Made by a program: the position numbers and the translations under genes. A DNA stretch of 54,884 nt, taken from Pacificoceanicola onchidii (lineage in GTDB: Bacteria > Pseudomonadota > Alphaproteobacteria > Rhodobacterales > Rhodobacteraceae). Each line of letters starts with the position of its first letter. Position 1 is the stretch's first letter. Where the stretch lies: NCBI RefSeq assembly GCF_004804335.1, contig NZ_SRXY01000015.1:1-54884 (forward strand). The letters are read 5' to 3'. The notes beneath the pieces are model-generated. The model searched no databases and was not told where the DNA came from. It saw only the letters and a program-made list of their open reading frames with translations. This document shows, piece by piece, positions 44,191 to 53,722 of this stretch.

Positions 44191-44373
44191 TCACCCCAGG
44201 CGCGGAATCAAGGCCGCAGGCCGCCGCGCCTATTGACGGGCCGTCCCCGCGGCCCGGCGATTGGGTTGTTGCTGGGCGCCACACCAGTCTAGCGCGCCAG
44301 TTTCTGAGATAAATCGAGGGGATCTTAAGGCGGATCGCCGCGCCACGGCCCGTCAATAGGCGCGGCTTGTGCG
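44191..44373 (+). repeat. Covarying palindromic intergenic repeat, copy C
   Basis: Same family as A, B and D. Its perfect 21-bp inverted repeat (44224-44244 and 44349-44369) differs from copy A by paired changes: CCTATTGAC/GTCAATAGG here against CCATCGAC/GTCGATGG. The first hairpin is GGCC-GCA-GGCC where A has GCCC-GAA-GGGC. The inner CGGCGAT/ATCGCCG pair is kept. It fills most of the 392-bp gap between the PRMT-like and YHS genes, where I see no gene. Confidence 0.88.
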
Positions 44374-44384
44374 CTGGCCATGAG

Positions 44385-44405
44385 GTCCCGGATCAGGTCC
44401 GGGAC
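44385..44405. repeat. CCCGGA-TCAGG-TCCGGG hairpin after copy C
   Basis: Short palindrome preceded by GGCCATGAG. A similar hairpin after a GGTCATGAG follows copy D (49579). CCCGGATCAAGTCCGGG-type palindromes are frequent between genes in alphaproteobacteria. It may terminate the YHS transcript. Confidence 0.6.
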
Positions 44406-44531
44406 GGGGCGCTTCAAAAAGCATTCCCGGGCTCCAACCGGAGCCCGGGGCGGGCGGCGCTGCAACGTTCAGGGGGACAGTCTGGCGCGCCGCCGTCATG
44501 GCGTGAGGGGCACCCACGCCATGGTATCGCG

Positions 44532-45005
44532 TCAGTTCTGCAGCGAGGCTGGCGTCGCGGATTCGATGGTGACCCAGTTGGCGTCCGCCTGTTCGATGAA
44601 GCCGGGGATGTTTTCGGACCAACGCTCCTGAATGTCCTTGGACAGGTTCAGATACAGCTCGCCATCCACGATCTTCCAGTGGTGCGGATCGCCGTCAAAC
44701 TTGAAGCCCATGGCCGCGCCAAAGGCGCAATAGCCGCCGTATTCCGGCGCATAGGCATCGGGGTTCGCTTCAAACGCGGCTTTGTGCTCTTCGCTGGAGA
44801 ACCAATAGGTTGCCTCCTCATGGGTGGCGGTGATCGTGTAGTTGCCTTTGGTGGCCTGCCCTTCGGTGAAATAGGCAACCGGATCATAGCCCTGCAAGGC
44901 AAGACCGGTGGAGGACGCATTCAGTTCGGGGCCCGCGGCCAGGGCGGCGCTGGCAACGGCGAAGGTCAAAGCGGCGGCGATCCCCGCGGATTTGAAGAGA
45001 GACAT
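44532..45005 (-). CDS. Exported YHS-domain protein
   Basis: 157 aa from the ATG at 45005 (AAAGGA upstream). A signal peptide (SLFKSAGIAAALTFAVASAA) is followed by GYDPVAYFTEGQATKG and TYWFSSEEHKAAFEANPDAY, the YHS motif, then GGYCAFGAAMG with one Cys. The YHS fold often binds metal, and exported members are frequent beside redox or metal genes. It is divergent from a TetR regulator at 45195, which probably controls it. Its metal or partner is not clear. Confidence 0.88.
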   Translation of the reverse strand: MSLFKSAGIAAALTFAVASAALAAGPELNASSTGLALQGYDPVAYFTEGQATKGNYTITATHEEATYWFSSEEHKAAFEANPDAYAPEYGGYCAFGAAMGFKFDGDPHHWKIVDGELYLNLSKDIQERWSENIPGFIEQADANWVTIESATPASLQN

Positions 45006-45154
45006 GGCATTTCCTTTCCTGAGTGCGGGGCGTGAACAGCGCCGGATGTCCAGACCCGGGTCCCGGCTGCCCCGTGCAGGAGAAGGGATAGCGTTTAAGA
45101 CCGAATGGTACAAAACAACTAAATGTCAATTTTCGTGAGCCTGTCCCGCGATTA

Positions 45155-45171
45155 TTTTGTTAGACACAAAA
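45155..45171. promoter_or_regulatory. Probable TetR operator between divergent genes
   Basis: TTTTGT-TAGAC-ACAAAA, a 17-bp inverted repeat 24 bp before the tetR start. A further half-site, ACAAAAC, lies at 45110-45117. A perfect -35 hexamer for the YHS gene, TTGACA on the minus strand, is at 45124-45129, so the regulator could repress both genes. Confidence 0.5.
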
Positions 45172-45194
45172 CGCACCGATCCGAAGGAACAAAC

Positions 45195-45743
45195 ATGGCC
45201 CGCCCCCGCGAGTTCAACTATGACGACGCCCTGCGCGGGGCGATGGAGATCTTCTGGCAAAGGGGATACCGGGGCACGACCCTGCCGGACCTGCTGGCGG
45301 CGATGGGGATGACGCGGGGCAGTTTCTATCAGGCCTTTGGCGACAAGGAAGCGACCTACCTCGCGGCGCTCGACTATTATGACACCGCCGTGGTGAGCAC
45401 GGTTGTCGACAGGCTGGGCCGCTGCGCCGCGCCCTCTGCGGTGGCTTGCCTGCTGCCGATGTTCCAAAGCTCGGAGGCCGACACCCGCGGCTGCTTTATC
45501 TGCAACGCCATGGTGGAGATGGGGCCAGAGCACCCGGAAGCGGCCCAGAAAACCCGCGCCATGGCAGACCGCCTGCGCCGCGCCATCCTGTCCGTGCTTG
45601 AGCACTTCGCCTCCCCGTCTCCGGACCGGACCCTGCCGGAAACCGCCGACCTGATCCTGCACCTCTATTTCGGCAAACAGGCGATGGGCAAGGCGGGCGG
45701 CGCGGCGGCGGATTGGGAAGGACGCCTGCGCTCTTTGGTGTGA
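45195..45743 (+). CDS. TetR-family transcriptional regulator
   Basis: 182 aa from the ATG at 45195 (GAAGGAAC upstream). The N-terminal helix-turn-helix reads FWQRGYRGTTLPDLLAAMGMTRGSFYQAFGDKEATYL, shown here as FWQRGYRGTT and MTRGSFYQAFGDKE, typical of TetR/AcrR members. CFICNAMVEM contributes two Cys in the ligand domain, as in thiol- or electrophile-sensing relatives (inference). It faces the YHS gene and probably represses it and itself; the PepSY gene downstream is on the other strand. Confidence 0.92.
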   Translation: MARPREFNYDDALRGAMEIFWQRGYRGTTLPDLLAAMGMTRGSFYQAFGDKEATYLAALDYYDTAVVSTVVDRLGRCAAPSAVACLLPMFQSSEADTRGCFICNAMVEMGPEHPEAAQKTRAMADRLRRAILSVLEHFASPSPDRTLPETADLILHLYFGKQAMGKAGGAAADWEGRLRSLV

Positions 45744-45758
45744 GGGTCCTGGACCAAG

Positions 45759-45785
45759 AAAGAGGCCGCACATGGCGGCCTCTTT
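45759..45785. terminator. Bidirectional terminator, tetR / PepSY gene
   Basis: AAAGAGGCCGC (45759-45769) and GCGGCCTCTTT (45775-45785) form an 11-bp stem with a 5-base loop, with A/T ends on both sides, between convergent genes. Confidence 0.9.
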
Positions 45786-45791
45786 GCAAGG

Positions 45792-47096
45792 TCAGGCGGT
45801 TTTTGCCCTGAACCAGCCAAGGCGCCGGAAGATCAGCCAATCAAGCAGCAGCGCCGCGATCAGGGTGCCTCCCATCAGCGGGAAGACAATCGCAAGGCCA
45901 ATCGCCAGAACGATGATCCCACCCGGCAGGGCGGCGTCCGGGGCGGCAGGCACGCCAAGGCTGCCCGCCGGACGGCGCATCCACCAGGCGACAAAGCCGC
46001 TGACGGACAGCACCACGCCCAGCAGCGCAGCCAGCGTGTTCTGCGCGATGTTGAGCCAGCCATAAAGCTCGCCCTGGTGGAAGGAAATCCCGTAGGACAC
46101 GGCCTGCGCCACACCCGGATTGTCGCCGAAATCGTGCCGTTTCAGCAGCGCGCCGGAGTACTGATCAATGATCAGCTCGGTCTGCTCGGCCCGGTGGACG
46201 CTGGCCGAGCGCAGCCAGAAGGCCGCCTCGTTGGTCTTGGGCGGGCGCATCTCGTAGGGGGCGTGCAGCCCCTCCGCCCGGGCGATGTCAAACACCTGCG
46301 CATAGGCGATGGTCTCGCCCGTGTCGGCGGTCGAATTCGGCACATTGCCGCCAAACCGCAGGCTTTTGGACTTCGTGCCGGTCTGTTCCTGCACATAAGA
46401 CAGCCCGCCGCCCCAGACATCCGTCCACGGCAGACCGGAGACGAGGATCGGCACGATCAGGATGGTCGCCAGAAAGCCGGTGAACAAATGCGTCTCGCGC
46501 CACCAGCTGCGGCCCTTGCCGGTGGGCAGGCTCACCGCCTTGGCCAGGCTGCGCTGCCCGCGCGGCCACCACAGGTACAGGCCGGTGACAAACATCACCA
46601 CCGCCCAATGCGCCGCCGCTTCGACGAACTTGGTGCCGACACTTCCCAGGAGCAGCTCTCCGTGGAACTTGCGCAGGACGCGCATCGCCATGTCATCGCG
46701 CGCGGCGATCTTCAGCACCGCGCCGGTATAGGGGTTCACCCAGGCGTAGGAGCGCACCTTGTCCGCATCGTTGAACTCGATCAGGGTGGAGCGGGCCGGG
46801 TCATCATAGGCGGTCACCCCGCGCAGGCGGGTGATGCCGGCGGCCTCTTCGACGGCGGCAATCTGGTCTTCGTAAGGCAGGGTTTGCCCCGCCGGCGTCA
46901 CGGTGAAGGCATCGGCATACAGCCAGGCTTCGATCTGGGGTTTGTACAGGTAGATCCCGCCGGTCAGCGAAAGCATCAGCATGAAGGGCAGAACGTAAAG
47001 GGAAGCCAGGAAATGCCATTTCCAGACAAGGCGGTAGAGCAGGCCCCCCGTGGCATCGGCACGGGTTTGCCCCCCCTGGTAGGTGGAGTCAGTCAT
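45792..47096 (-). CDS. PepSY-associated membrane protein (possible ferric/heme reductase)
   Basis: 434 aa with about four to five membrane helices. WKWHFLASLYVLPFMLMLSLTG, AAHWAVVMFVTGLYLWW, HLFTGFLATILIV and a C-terminal helix carry conserved His residues; FHGELL and FHQGELYG add more. This is the PepSY-TM (PiuB/FoxB-like) family, thought to act in periplasmic iron-siderophore or metal reduction. Upstream, 39 bp away, is a small membrane-anchored protein probably in the same transcript. No TonB receptor is present on the plasmid. Confidence 0.88.
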   Translation of the reverse strand: MTDSTYQGGQTRADATGGLLYRLVWKWHFLASLYVLPFMLMLSLTGGIYLYKPQIEAWLYADAFTVTPAGQTLPYEDQIAAVEEAAGITRLRGVTAYDDPARSTLIEFNDADKVRSYAWVNPYTGAVLKIAARDDMAMRVLRKFHGELLLGSVGTKFVEAAAHWAVVMFVTGLYLWWPRGQRSLAKAVSLPTGKGRSWWRETHLFTGFLATILIVPILVSGLPWTDVWGGGLSYVQEQTGTKSKSLRFGGNVPNSTADTGETIAYAQVFDIARAEGLHAPYEMRPPKTNEAAFWLRSASVHRAEQTELIIDQYSGALLKRHDFGDNPGVAQAVSYGISFHQGELYGWLNIAQNTLAALLGVVLSVSGFVAWWMRRPAGSLGVPAAPDAALPGGIIVLAIGLAIVFPLMGGTLIAALLLDWLIFRRLGWFRAKTA

Positions 47097-47135
47097 CGGG
47101 TCTCTTTCGTGTGTGATTTGATCAGAACTGGTGGA

Positions 47136-47498
47136 TCAGATCACACGCGGAGGCCCCCTGAGATCGGGGAGAAGCCCCACTTCGGCTTCGGTCCGGGCGC
47201 TGTTGGCGATCTCGACAAAGCTCGCGCGATAGCTGCGCGGGGCCTGGGTCCAGACAGCGTAGGCGGGATTGGCCCCGGCGTTCGGATCGGCCAGAACACA
47301 GGACGCCTGACCGGCTTCCGTTGTCTCGACGGGCTCGCCATCGGCGCCAATGTGAATGGTCACCATCTCGGTTCCGGTACAGATGACGATGGCCATGATG
47401 TTCGGGTTGAGATGCAGCGCCAGCGCCGAAACCTTCGGCACCAGCAACCCAGCGATCAGCATGGGAAAAACAACAAAGGTTTTGATCAACCCAACCAT
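47136..47498 (-). CDS. Small membrane-anchored/exported protein before the PepSY gene
   Basis: 120 aa from the ATG at 47498; a TTG at 47516 is also possible. One N-terminal hydrophobic segment (LIKTFVVFPMLIAGLLVPKVSALAL). The remainder is soluble with two Cys (ICTGTE, SCVLAD). Its position and layout (short, Cys pair, in front of a PepSY membrane protein) match small proteins often annotated as unknown in iron/copper loci of Rhodobacterales, but I cannot name a family. Cotranscription with the PepSY gene is likely. Confidence 0.6.
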   Translation of the reverse strand: MVGLIKTFVVFPMLIAGLLVPKVSALALHLNPNIMAIVICTGTEMVTIHIGADGEPVETTEAGQASCVLADPNAGANPAYAVWTQAPRSYRASFVEIANSARTEAEVGLLPDLRGPPRVI

Positions 47499-47741
47499 GC
47501 CTGTGGAATACAGCAAAACGAAAGCACCTCAAGGCCGACTTTTGGAGCGGGGAGAGGGGGCGTTCGAACTTTTCAGAACTGAGGGAGATCGCGCCGTGTC
47601 TCAAGGACGCCGGTCTGGATGTCGCCAGTATCTAATCGCTCTGGCTCGGCAAGCGATCCGGGGGACAGATTTCACCGATAGGCACTCAGTTCCAACCGAC
47701 TCAGAGCCAAAAACCTCACCCAAACCGCGCCTCATGCTGAG

Positions 47742-48053
47742 TCAGTGGGCTGCCTCGTCTGTCTGATAGTATCTGATCCGGGAGGTGTCCTCCCAAGGAT
47801 AGGGGTTTTCCATGGCTCCGGCGCAGGCGTTCCACTCTTCCTGTGTCGGCTCCGGAACCTCGCTGTAGGTCCCGCATTTCATGCACTGAACCTGCAACTC
47901 GACAGTATCAAGGATGCCTGCAACCACGTACCAGTCATGCTCGCATGTGGCAGGATCGTCCATCAGGATGGAAAGGCGCTCAGTGATATAGGCCGTGGAC
48001 AGCCAGGACTGCGGGACGAGGAGGCTCAGGAGAGCCCGTGTCTTCTTCAGCAT
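47742..48053 (-). CDS. Small unknown protein with CxH…CxxC motif, after glf
   Basis: 103 aa; GGAG lies seven bases before the ATG. An N-terminal hydrophobic stretch (ALLSLLVPQSWLS) is followed by CEHDWYVV and QCMKCGTYSE, a possible four-ligand zinc site. It starts 19 bp after glf on the same strand and is probably cotranscribed. I do not recognise the family. The following 47517-47741 contains no gene that I can support. Confidence 0.6.
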   Translation of the reverse strand: MLKKTRALLSLLVPQSWLSTAYITERLSILMDDPATCEHDWYVVAGILDTVELQVQCMKCGTYSEVPEPTQEEWNACAGAMENPYPWEDTSRIRYYQTDEAAH

Positions 48054-48072
48054 GGGGCCACTCCGTCAGACC

Positions 48073-49215
<1,143 letters not shown>

Positions 49216-49308
49216 CTAGAGTGTTTTCGATCCGATTTGAAACGGGTCATCGGAGATGTCTCACGCGTGCGGCGGGCGGGGTGGTTTTGGGGCTGAAGCG
49301 GTCATTGG

Positions 49309-49565
49309 TTCTTTGCACCCCAGCGCGGAATCAAGCCCGAAGGGCGCCGTGCCATCGACGGGCCGTCCCGTCGCACCAAAGGTGCGCCGACATGCTCTCG
49401 GCACGCCTTTGGCGTGACGGCACGGCGATTGGGTTGTCGTAACGAGCCACACCTGTCTAGCGCGCCAGTGGCCGGTATAAATCAAGGGGATCAACGAGTG
49501 CATCGCCGCACCACGGCCCGTCATGTCGGAGACATGCTTCCAGCATGATGGGCACGGCTTGTCCT
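49309..49565 (+). repeat. Covarying palindromic intergenic repeat, copy D (with insertions)
   Basis: Same family; its left side up to the stem is nearly identical to copy A. The outer arms read GCCGTGCC/GGCACGGC where A has GCCGCGCC/GGCGCGGC, again a paired change. Two precise insertions absent from A and C are nested in it: 49370-49416 (hairpins CGCACC-AAA-GGTGCG and CACGCC-TTT-GGCGTG) and 49523-49546 (ATGTC-GGA-GACAT and ATGCT-TCC-AGCAT). It lies in the 580-bp gap 49183-49762, between divergent glf and the RTX gene; I see no gene there. Confidence 0.85.
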
Positions 49566-49578
49566 GTGGTCATGAGGG

Positions 49579-49595
49579 CCCGGATCAAGTCCGGG
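49579..49595. repeat. CCCGGA-TCAAG-TCCGGG hairpin after copy D
   Basis: Counterpart of the hairpin at 44385; in both cases it follows the big repeat by about 15-20 bp. The DNA from 49600 to 49762 shows nothing further that I can name. Confidence 0.6.
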
Positions 49596-49762
49596 ACGGG
49601 ATAGGCTCAATGACCGCCAAAGCCCCCAAACCGGCCCTCAAACCCCCGCGCAGTTTAAACAAACCCTAAAGAAACCGCCCCGTTTTGCCCCAATCCGGGC
49701 CTCCTGCATCCGCTTTGCCCAGGCATGCCTGCGGTCAGAAACCTGCCGCGTGGGGCGCTTTG

Positions 49763-52681
49763 ATGAAACTCGAATGGGATGGCCGCATCAGTGCCGGGGA
49801 TGTGTTCCTCGACAACAACCTGCACTCTCTGGAAATCGTGATCACGGCGTCCGGCCCGGTGCTCTATGCCGGGACCGGGCAGGGCGGCGGCATCACCGCC
49901 TATGCGCTCAACCCTGCGGGTGGTCTGCCGACGCGGCTTGATACGCTTTATTTCCCCTCATGGCTCGGCGGCACGGCGGGGGACATCCTCGAATACGCGG
50001 TGGTCGATGGCACAACCCAGCTGCTGATCGGCGGCGGCTCGCCCACCGGCACCGGCATGCTGCGCGGCTACCAGATCGGCACCGATGGCCGGATCAACTG
50101 GCTCGATCAGAACACCGGGCTGACAAGCGGGACCTGGAACATCTCCGATGTGGTCACCTCCGGCAGCGCCTGGGGCACGCTCTACGTGGTGGATGCCACC
50201 ACCGGCATGCTGCGCTGCTACGTGCCGTCTGCGGGCGGCGGGCTGAGCCAGACCGGCGCGAGTTTCGAGCTTGGGGTCGGGGTCGAGCTTGCCATCACGG
50301 ACGTGAACGGGCAGGAGATCCTGCTGGCCACCGATCCGGACCGGGGCGGGATCCTCAGCTATGCCGTGGACGGCGTCACCGGCGCGCTGAGCCCGGTGGA
50401 TTACGAAGGCGCGGAAAAAGGCATGGGGATCGCCACCCCGACCGCGCTGGAAACGGTCACCGCCTTTGGCACCACATGGGCGCTTGTGGCCTCGGCGGAC
50501 AGTTCTTCGCTGAGCGTGTTCAAGGTCAACCCCGGCGGCGGGCTTGCCCCGGTCGATCACGTGGTCGACGGGCTGACCACCCGCTTTGGCAATGTGCAGG
50601 CCATGGCCGTGGCCGAGGTCGATGGGCAGGTCTTTGTCGTCGCGGGCGGCGGCGATGACGGGCTCAGCCTCTTTACCCTGCTGCCGGACGGGCGGCTTTT
50701 GCATCTCGACACGATCGAGCATGACATCGGCCTCGGGCTGGAGAATGTCACCGCCATCGCCGCGACGGTGGTCGGCACGGAACTGCAGATCTTCGTCACC
50801 AGCGGCACCGATGACGGGGTGACCCAGCTTTCGGTCTCCCTGGGCAACCTCGGGCAGGCCATCCACGACACCAGCCCGGCGAACACGCGCTTTGACGGCA
50901 CCGCGGGCGATGACCTGATCGCCGCCAGCGGGACCGGGCAGGACACGCTGTATGGCCACGGCGGCAATGACATCCTGGTGGCGGGCACCGAAGGGACAAC
51001 GCTGCATGGCGGCGCGGGCTCCGACACCTTCGTGATCTGTGAAGGTGATACGGCTCAGCGCGTGCGCATTCTGGATTTCACCCCCGGACAGGACAGCCTC
51101 GATCTTTCGGGCTTTGCCATGCTGCGCTCCACCGCGCAGCTGACCATCACCCCCACCACCTGGGGGGCACGGATCACCATCCGCGACACCATCATCGACG
51201 TGACCTCCGGCGGCGGCGGGCCGCTCAGCGAGGCGGACATCTTTCCGAACGGTTTCACCTGGGCCGATCACATCATGCCCTCGCCGCCGCCCACCGGCGC
51301 GGTGATGGCAGGCAACCCGGCCGATGACGTGCTGACCGGCACCTTCTTGGGCGACACCATCACCGGCGAGGCGGGCAATGACAGCCTGCTGGGCGAGGGC
51401 GGCAGCGATCTGATCTGGTCCGGCGACGGCAATGACACGCTGCGCGGCGGCGGCGACAATGACACCCTGGGCGGGCAAAACGGCAATGATCTGCTCTGGG
51501 GCGATGGCGGCAACGATCAGCTTTGGGGCGATGCGGGCCAGGACCGCGCCTGGGGCGGATACGGCGACGATGTGCTCGGCGGCGGCTCCGGCCATGACAG
51601 CCTCTACGGCGAAGACGGCATGGACAAGGTCTGGGGCGACGCGGGCAACGATTTCGCCTCCGGCGGCGCCAATGACGACACGCTTGGCGGTGATATCGGC
51701 AATGACACGCTCTGGGGCGAGGACGGCAACGACAAGCTCTGGGGCGGCCATGACCAGGACCATCTGCACGGCCACGCCGGCCATGACACCATGGCCGGGG
51801 GCAACGGCCATGACCGGATGCACGGCAACGATGGCGATGACCGGCTCTGGGGCAATGACGGCAACGACAGCGGCTGGGGCGGGGATGGCGATGACATCCT
51901 GGGCGGCGACAGGGGCAATGACAGCCTCGACGGCGGCAATGGCGATGACGAGATCCTCGGCGGGGATGGCAATGACACGCTGCTCGGGGGCTACGGCAAT
52001 GACACGCTGGATGGCGGCAACGGCGCCGACAAGATCTGGGCCGGAGGGTTGAACGATCTGGTCCGGGGCGGCGCGGGCTATGACACGCTTGGCGGCAACG
52101 ACGGCGATGACACGCTCTGGGGCGGCGGCGGCAATGACAAGGTCTGGGGCGATGCCGGCAATGACCTTGGCAGCGGCGGCTGGGGCAATGACACGCTTGG
52201 AGGCGGCGATGGTCAGGACACGCTCTGGGGCGGGGACGGCAATGACAGGGTCTGGGGGGACGCGGGCGCGGACCTGCTCAACGGCGAGGCCGGTGACGAC
52301 ACGCTGGCCGGCGGGGCGGGCAGTGACACGCTCTATGGCAATGACGGTGCCGATGCGCTCTGGGGCGGGGAGGGGAGTGATCAGCTCTTTGGCGGCAACG
52401 GCAATGACACGCTCGGCGGGGACGCGGGCAATGACACGCTTTACGGCGGCTGGGGCGCGGATACCTTTGCCTTCTACGCCGGGCATGGCAACGACACGAT
52501 CACCGATTTCGAAGACGGGGTCGACCTGATCAAGATCGGCGTGCCGGGGATCAGCAATTTCTCCCAGATCGAGATGGATCAGGTCGGCCAGGACGTGGTG
52601 CTGCGCCTGCCGGGCGGCGATGTCACGCTGCAGGATACCCAGCTGTCAGAGCTGGGCGCGGGCGATTTCTGGATCGTCTAG
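49763..52681 (+). CDS. Large RTX protein with beta-propeller-like N-terminus
   Basis: 972 aa from the ATG at 49763; an earlier in-frame ATG (49685) has no ribosome site. Residues 1-390 repeat a pattern of about 50 aa (…L-Y-V-V-D-A…G-x-L…Y-x-V-x-x-x-G-x-L) as in seven-bladed lactonase-type propellers. A first short RTX block (about 400-450) and a linker (PSPPP) precede some 40 GGxGxDxLx nonapeptides (about 520-910), many with LWG. A C-terminal block with FEDGVDLIKI completes a type I secretion signal. It is thus a calcium-folded secreted or surface protein; an adhesin or enzyme role is inferred. Its stop codon overlaps that of the convergent GT within a CTAG. Confidence 0.9.
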   Translation: MKLEWDGRISAGDVFLDNNLHSLEIVITASGPVLYAGTGQGGGITAYALNPAGGLPTRLDTLYFPSWLGGTAGDILEYAVVDGTTQLLIGGGSPTGTGMLRGYQIGTDGRINWLDQNTGLTSGTWNISDVVTSGSAWGTLYVVDATTGMLRCYVPSAGGGLSQTGASFELGVGVELAITDVNGQEILLATDPDRGGILSYAVDGVTGALSPVDYEGAEKGMGIATPTALETVTAFGTTWALVASADSSSLSVFKVNPGGGLAPVDHVVDGLTTRFGNVQAMAVAEVDGQVFVVAGGGDDGLSLFTLLPDGRLLHLDTIEHDIGLGLENVTAIAATVVGTELQIFVTSGTDDGVTQLSVSLGNLGQAIHDTSPANTRFDGTAGDDLIAASGTGQDTLYGHGGNDILVAGTEGTTLHGGAGSDTFVICEGDTAQRVRILDFTPGQDSLDLSGFAMLRSTAQLTITPTTWGARITIRDTIIDVTSGGGGPLSEADIFPNGFTWADHIMPSPPPTGAVMAGNPADDVLTGTFLGDTITGEAGNDSLLGEGGSDLIWSGDGNDTLRGGGDNDTLGGQNGNDLLWGDGGNDQLWGDAGQDRAWGGYGDDVLGGGSGHDSLYGEDGMDKVWGDAGNDFASGGANDDTLGGDIGNDTLWGEDGNDKLWGGHDQDHLHGHAGHDTMAGGNGHDRMHGNDGDDRLWGNDGNDSGWGGDGDDILGGDRGNDSLDGGNGDDEILGGDGNDTLLGGYGNDTLDGGNGADKIWAGGLNDLVRGGAGYDTLGGNDGDDTLWGGGGNDKVWGDAGNDLGSGGWGNDTLGGGDGQDTLWGGDGNDRVWGDAGADLLNGEAGDDTLAGGAGSDTLYGNDGADALWGGEGSDQLFGGNGNDTLGGDAGNDTLYGGWGADTFAFYAGHGNDTITDFEDGVDLIKIGVPGISNFSQIEMDQVGQDVVLRLPGGDVTLQDTQLSELGAGDFWIV

Positions 52682-53700
52682 GGCCGGCTATCCTGCTGTC
52701 TGATCCTCTCCCGCACCCGGCCCAGGCGCGCGCGGAAGACAGGCCAGGCGCCGTCATCCCTGCCATTCTCGATCAGCTCATCCACCGCATCCTCTCCGGT
52801 GAAGTATTTGCCGCCACCAATGTAGTGAAAAATCCTGGTGTCCTCATGCGTGCCGGGGCCGTCGGGGCCCGGATTCAGGGAGCGGTACAGGTCTGTCGGT
52901 ATGTTGAGGGCGAAGTTGTAATCAACCGGGATCGTTTCACAGCGAAACCCGTGGCGGGCGCAGCAGACCGGATGCGCCATCTGATAGGCAAAATGGGTCT
53001 GCTGGAAGCGGTGCACAAGCGTCAGGTCGTCGACAAACGTGCGCCCCATCGTGTCGAAATGCGCCCGCGGGCCGATCACCACACCGGCGTTGAAATAAGC
53101 CGGTCCATAGCGATGCGCCTCATCGCCAAAAATGATGTTTGTCCGCTCAAAACCGGGGATGGTGCGAAAATTGATGCCCCATGCCGAGCACTCGAACTCC
53201 AAAGGCGGCATGTCCACACCGGCGGCGTCAAAGATATCCTGCCACCATGCGGCGGACGGACGGCCATCGGAATTGGTCCGCCCGAAGGGCGACACATGGG
53301 CGATCACCCCAAGGATCGTCTGATCCCTGTGCGCCTGCAGGATCACATCGTCGAAATCCCCCGTCACGAGCAGATCCGCATCGATCATGGCCACCACATC
53401 CGCCCGGGATTCGACCCAGAAGCGCTCGAACCCGGTGGCGTCGTACTTCCACTTGGCAAAGTTCTCCTGATCGACCCAATGCACCGACATGTCATGATCG
53501 TTCATCCAGGGGTATGTCTCCCTGAGATCAAAGGGCGGGGTCTCATCCCCGACAACCAGGGCGCAATGGGCGGATTTTCCGATAGGCCCGCCAAACTCCT
53601 GGATGGATTCGAGAAAATACCGAACCATGCGCATCATGCTGTCACTCGGACTGAGCGGAATGCGGAATTCGAGGGACGGCTGGGACGGGCTGTCGTGCAT
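52678..53700 (-). CDS. Putative glycosyltransferase with GT-A fold
   Basis: 340 aa from the ATG at 53700 (AAAGGA eight bases upstream); the frame extends much further without a start signal. VVAMIDADLLVTGDFDDVI gives the DxD metal motif (DAD), and AYFNAGVVIGPRAHF followed by IFHYIGGGKYF resembles the GT8-like acceptor end. The N-terminus EFRIPLSPSDSMMRMVRYFLES is not typical. It is cytoplasmic. It follows the sulfotransferase at 53723 by 22 bp and is probably cotranscribed with it. Confidence 0.75.
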   Translation of the reverse strand: MHDSPSQPSLEFRIPLSPSDSMMRMVRYFLESIQEFGGPIGKSAHCALVVGDETPPFDLRETYPWMNDHDMSVHWVDQENFAKWKYDATGFERFWVESRADVVAMIDADLLVTGDFDDVILQAHRDQTILGVIAHVSPFGRTNSDGRPSAAWWQDIFDAAGVDMPPLEFECSAWGINFRTIPGFERTNIIFGDEAHRYGPAYFNAGVVIGPRAHFDTMGRTFVDDLTLVHRFQQTHFAYQMAHPVCCARHGFRCETIPVDYNFALNIPTDLYRSLNPGPDGPGTHEDTRIFHYIGGGKYFTGEDAVDELIENGRDDGAWPVFRARLGRVRERIRQQDSRP

Positions 53701-53722
53701 CAAGATGTCCTTTGATCCTGTG

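Noticed and set aside
44191-44373. Repeat family as an insertion sequence
   Set aside because: No transposase in any copy and no target-site duplication that I can see. A non-autonomous element stays possible and is given as a finding.
51340-52480. Regular ~27-bp tandem repeats that look like a CRISPR array
   Set aside because: They are in frame and encode the RTX nonapeptides GGxGxDxLx; there are no unique spacers and no cas genes. The same holds for 6700-7200.
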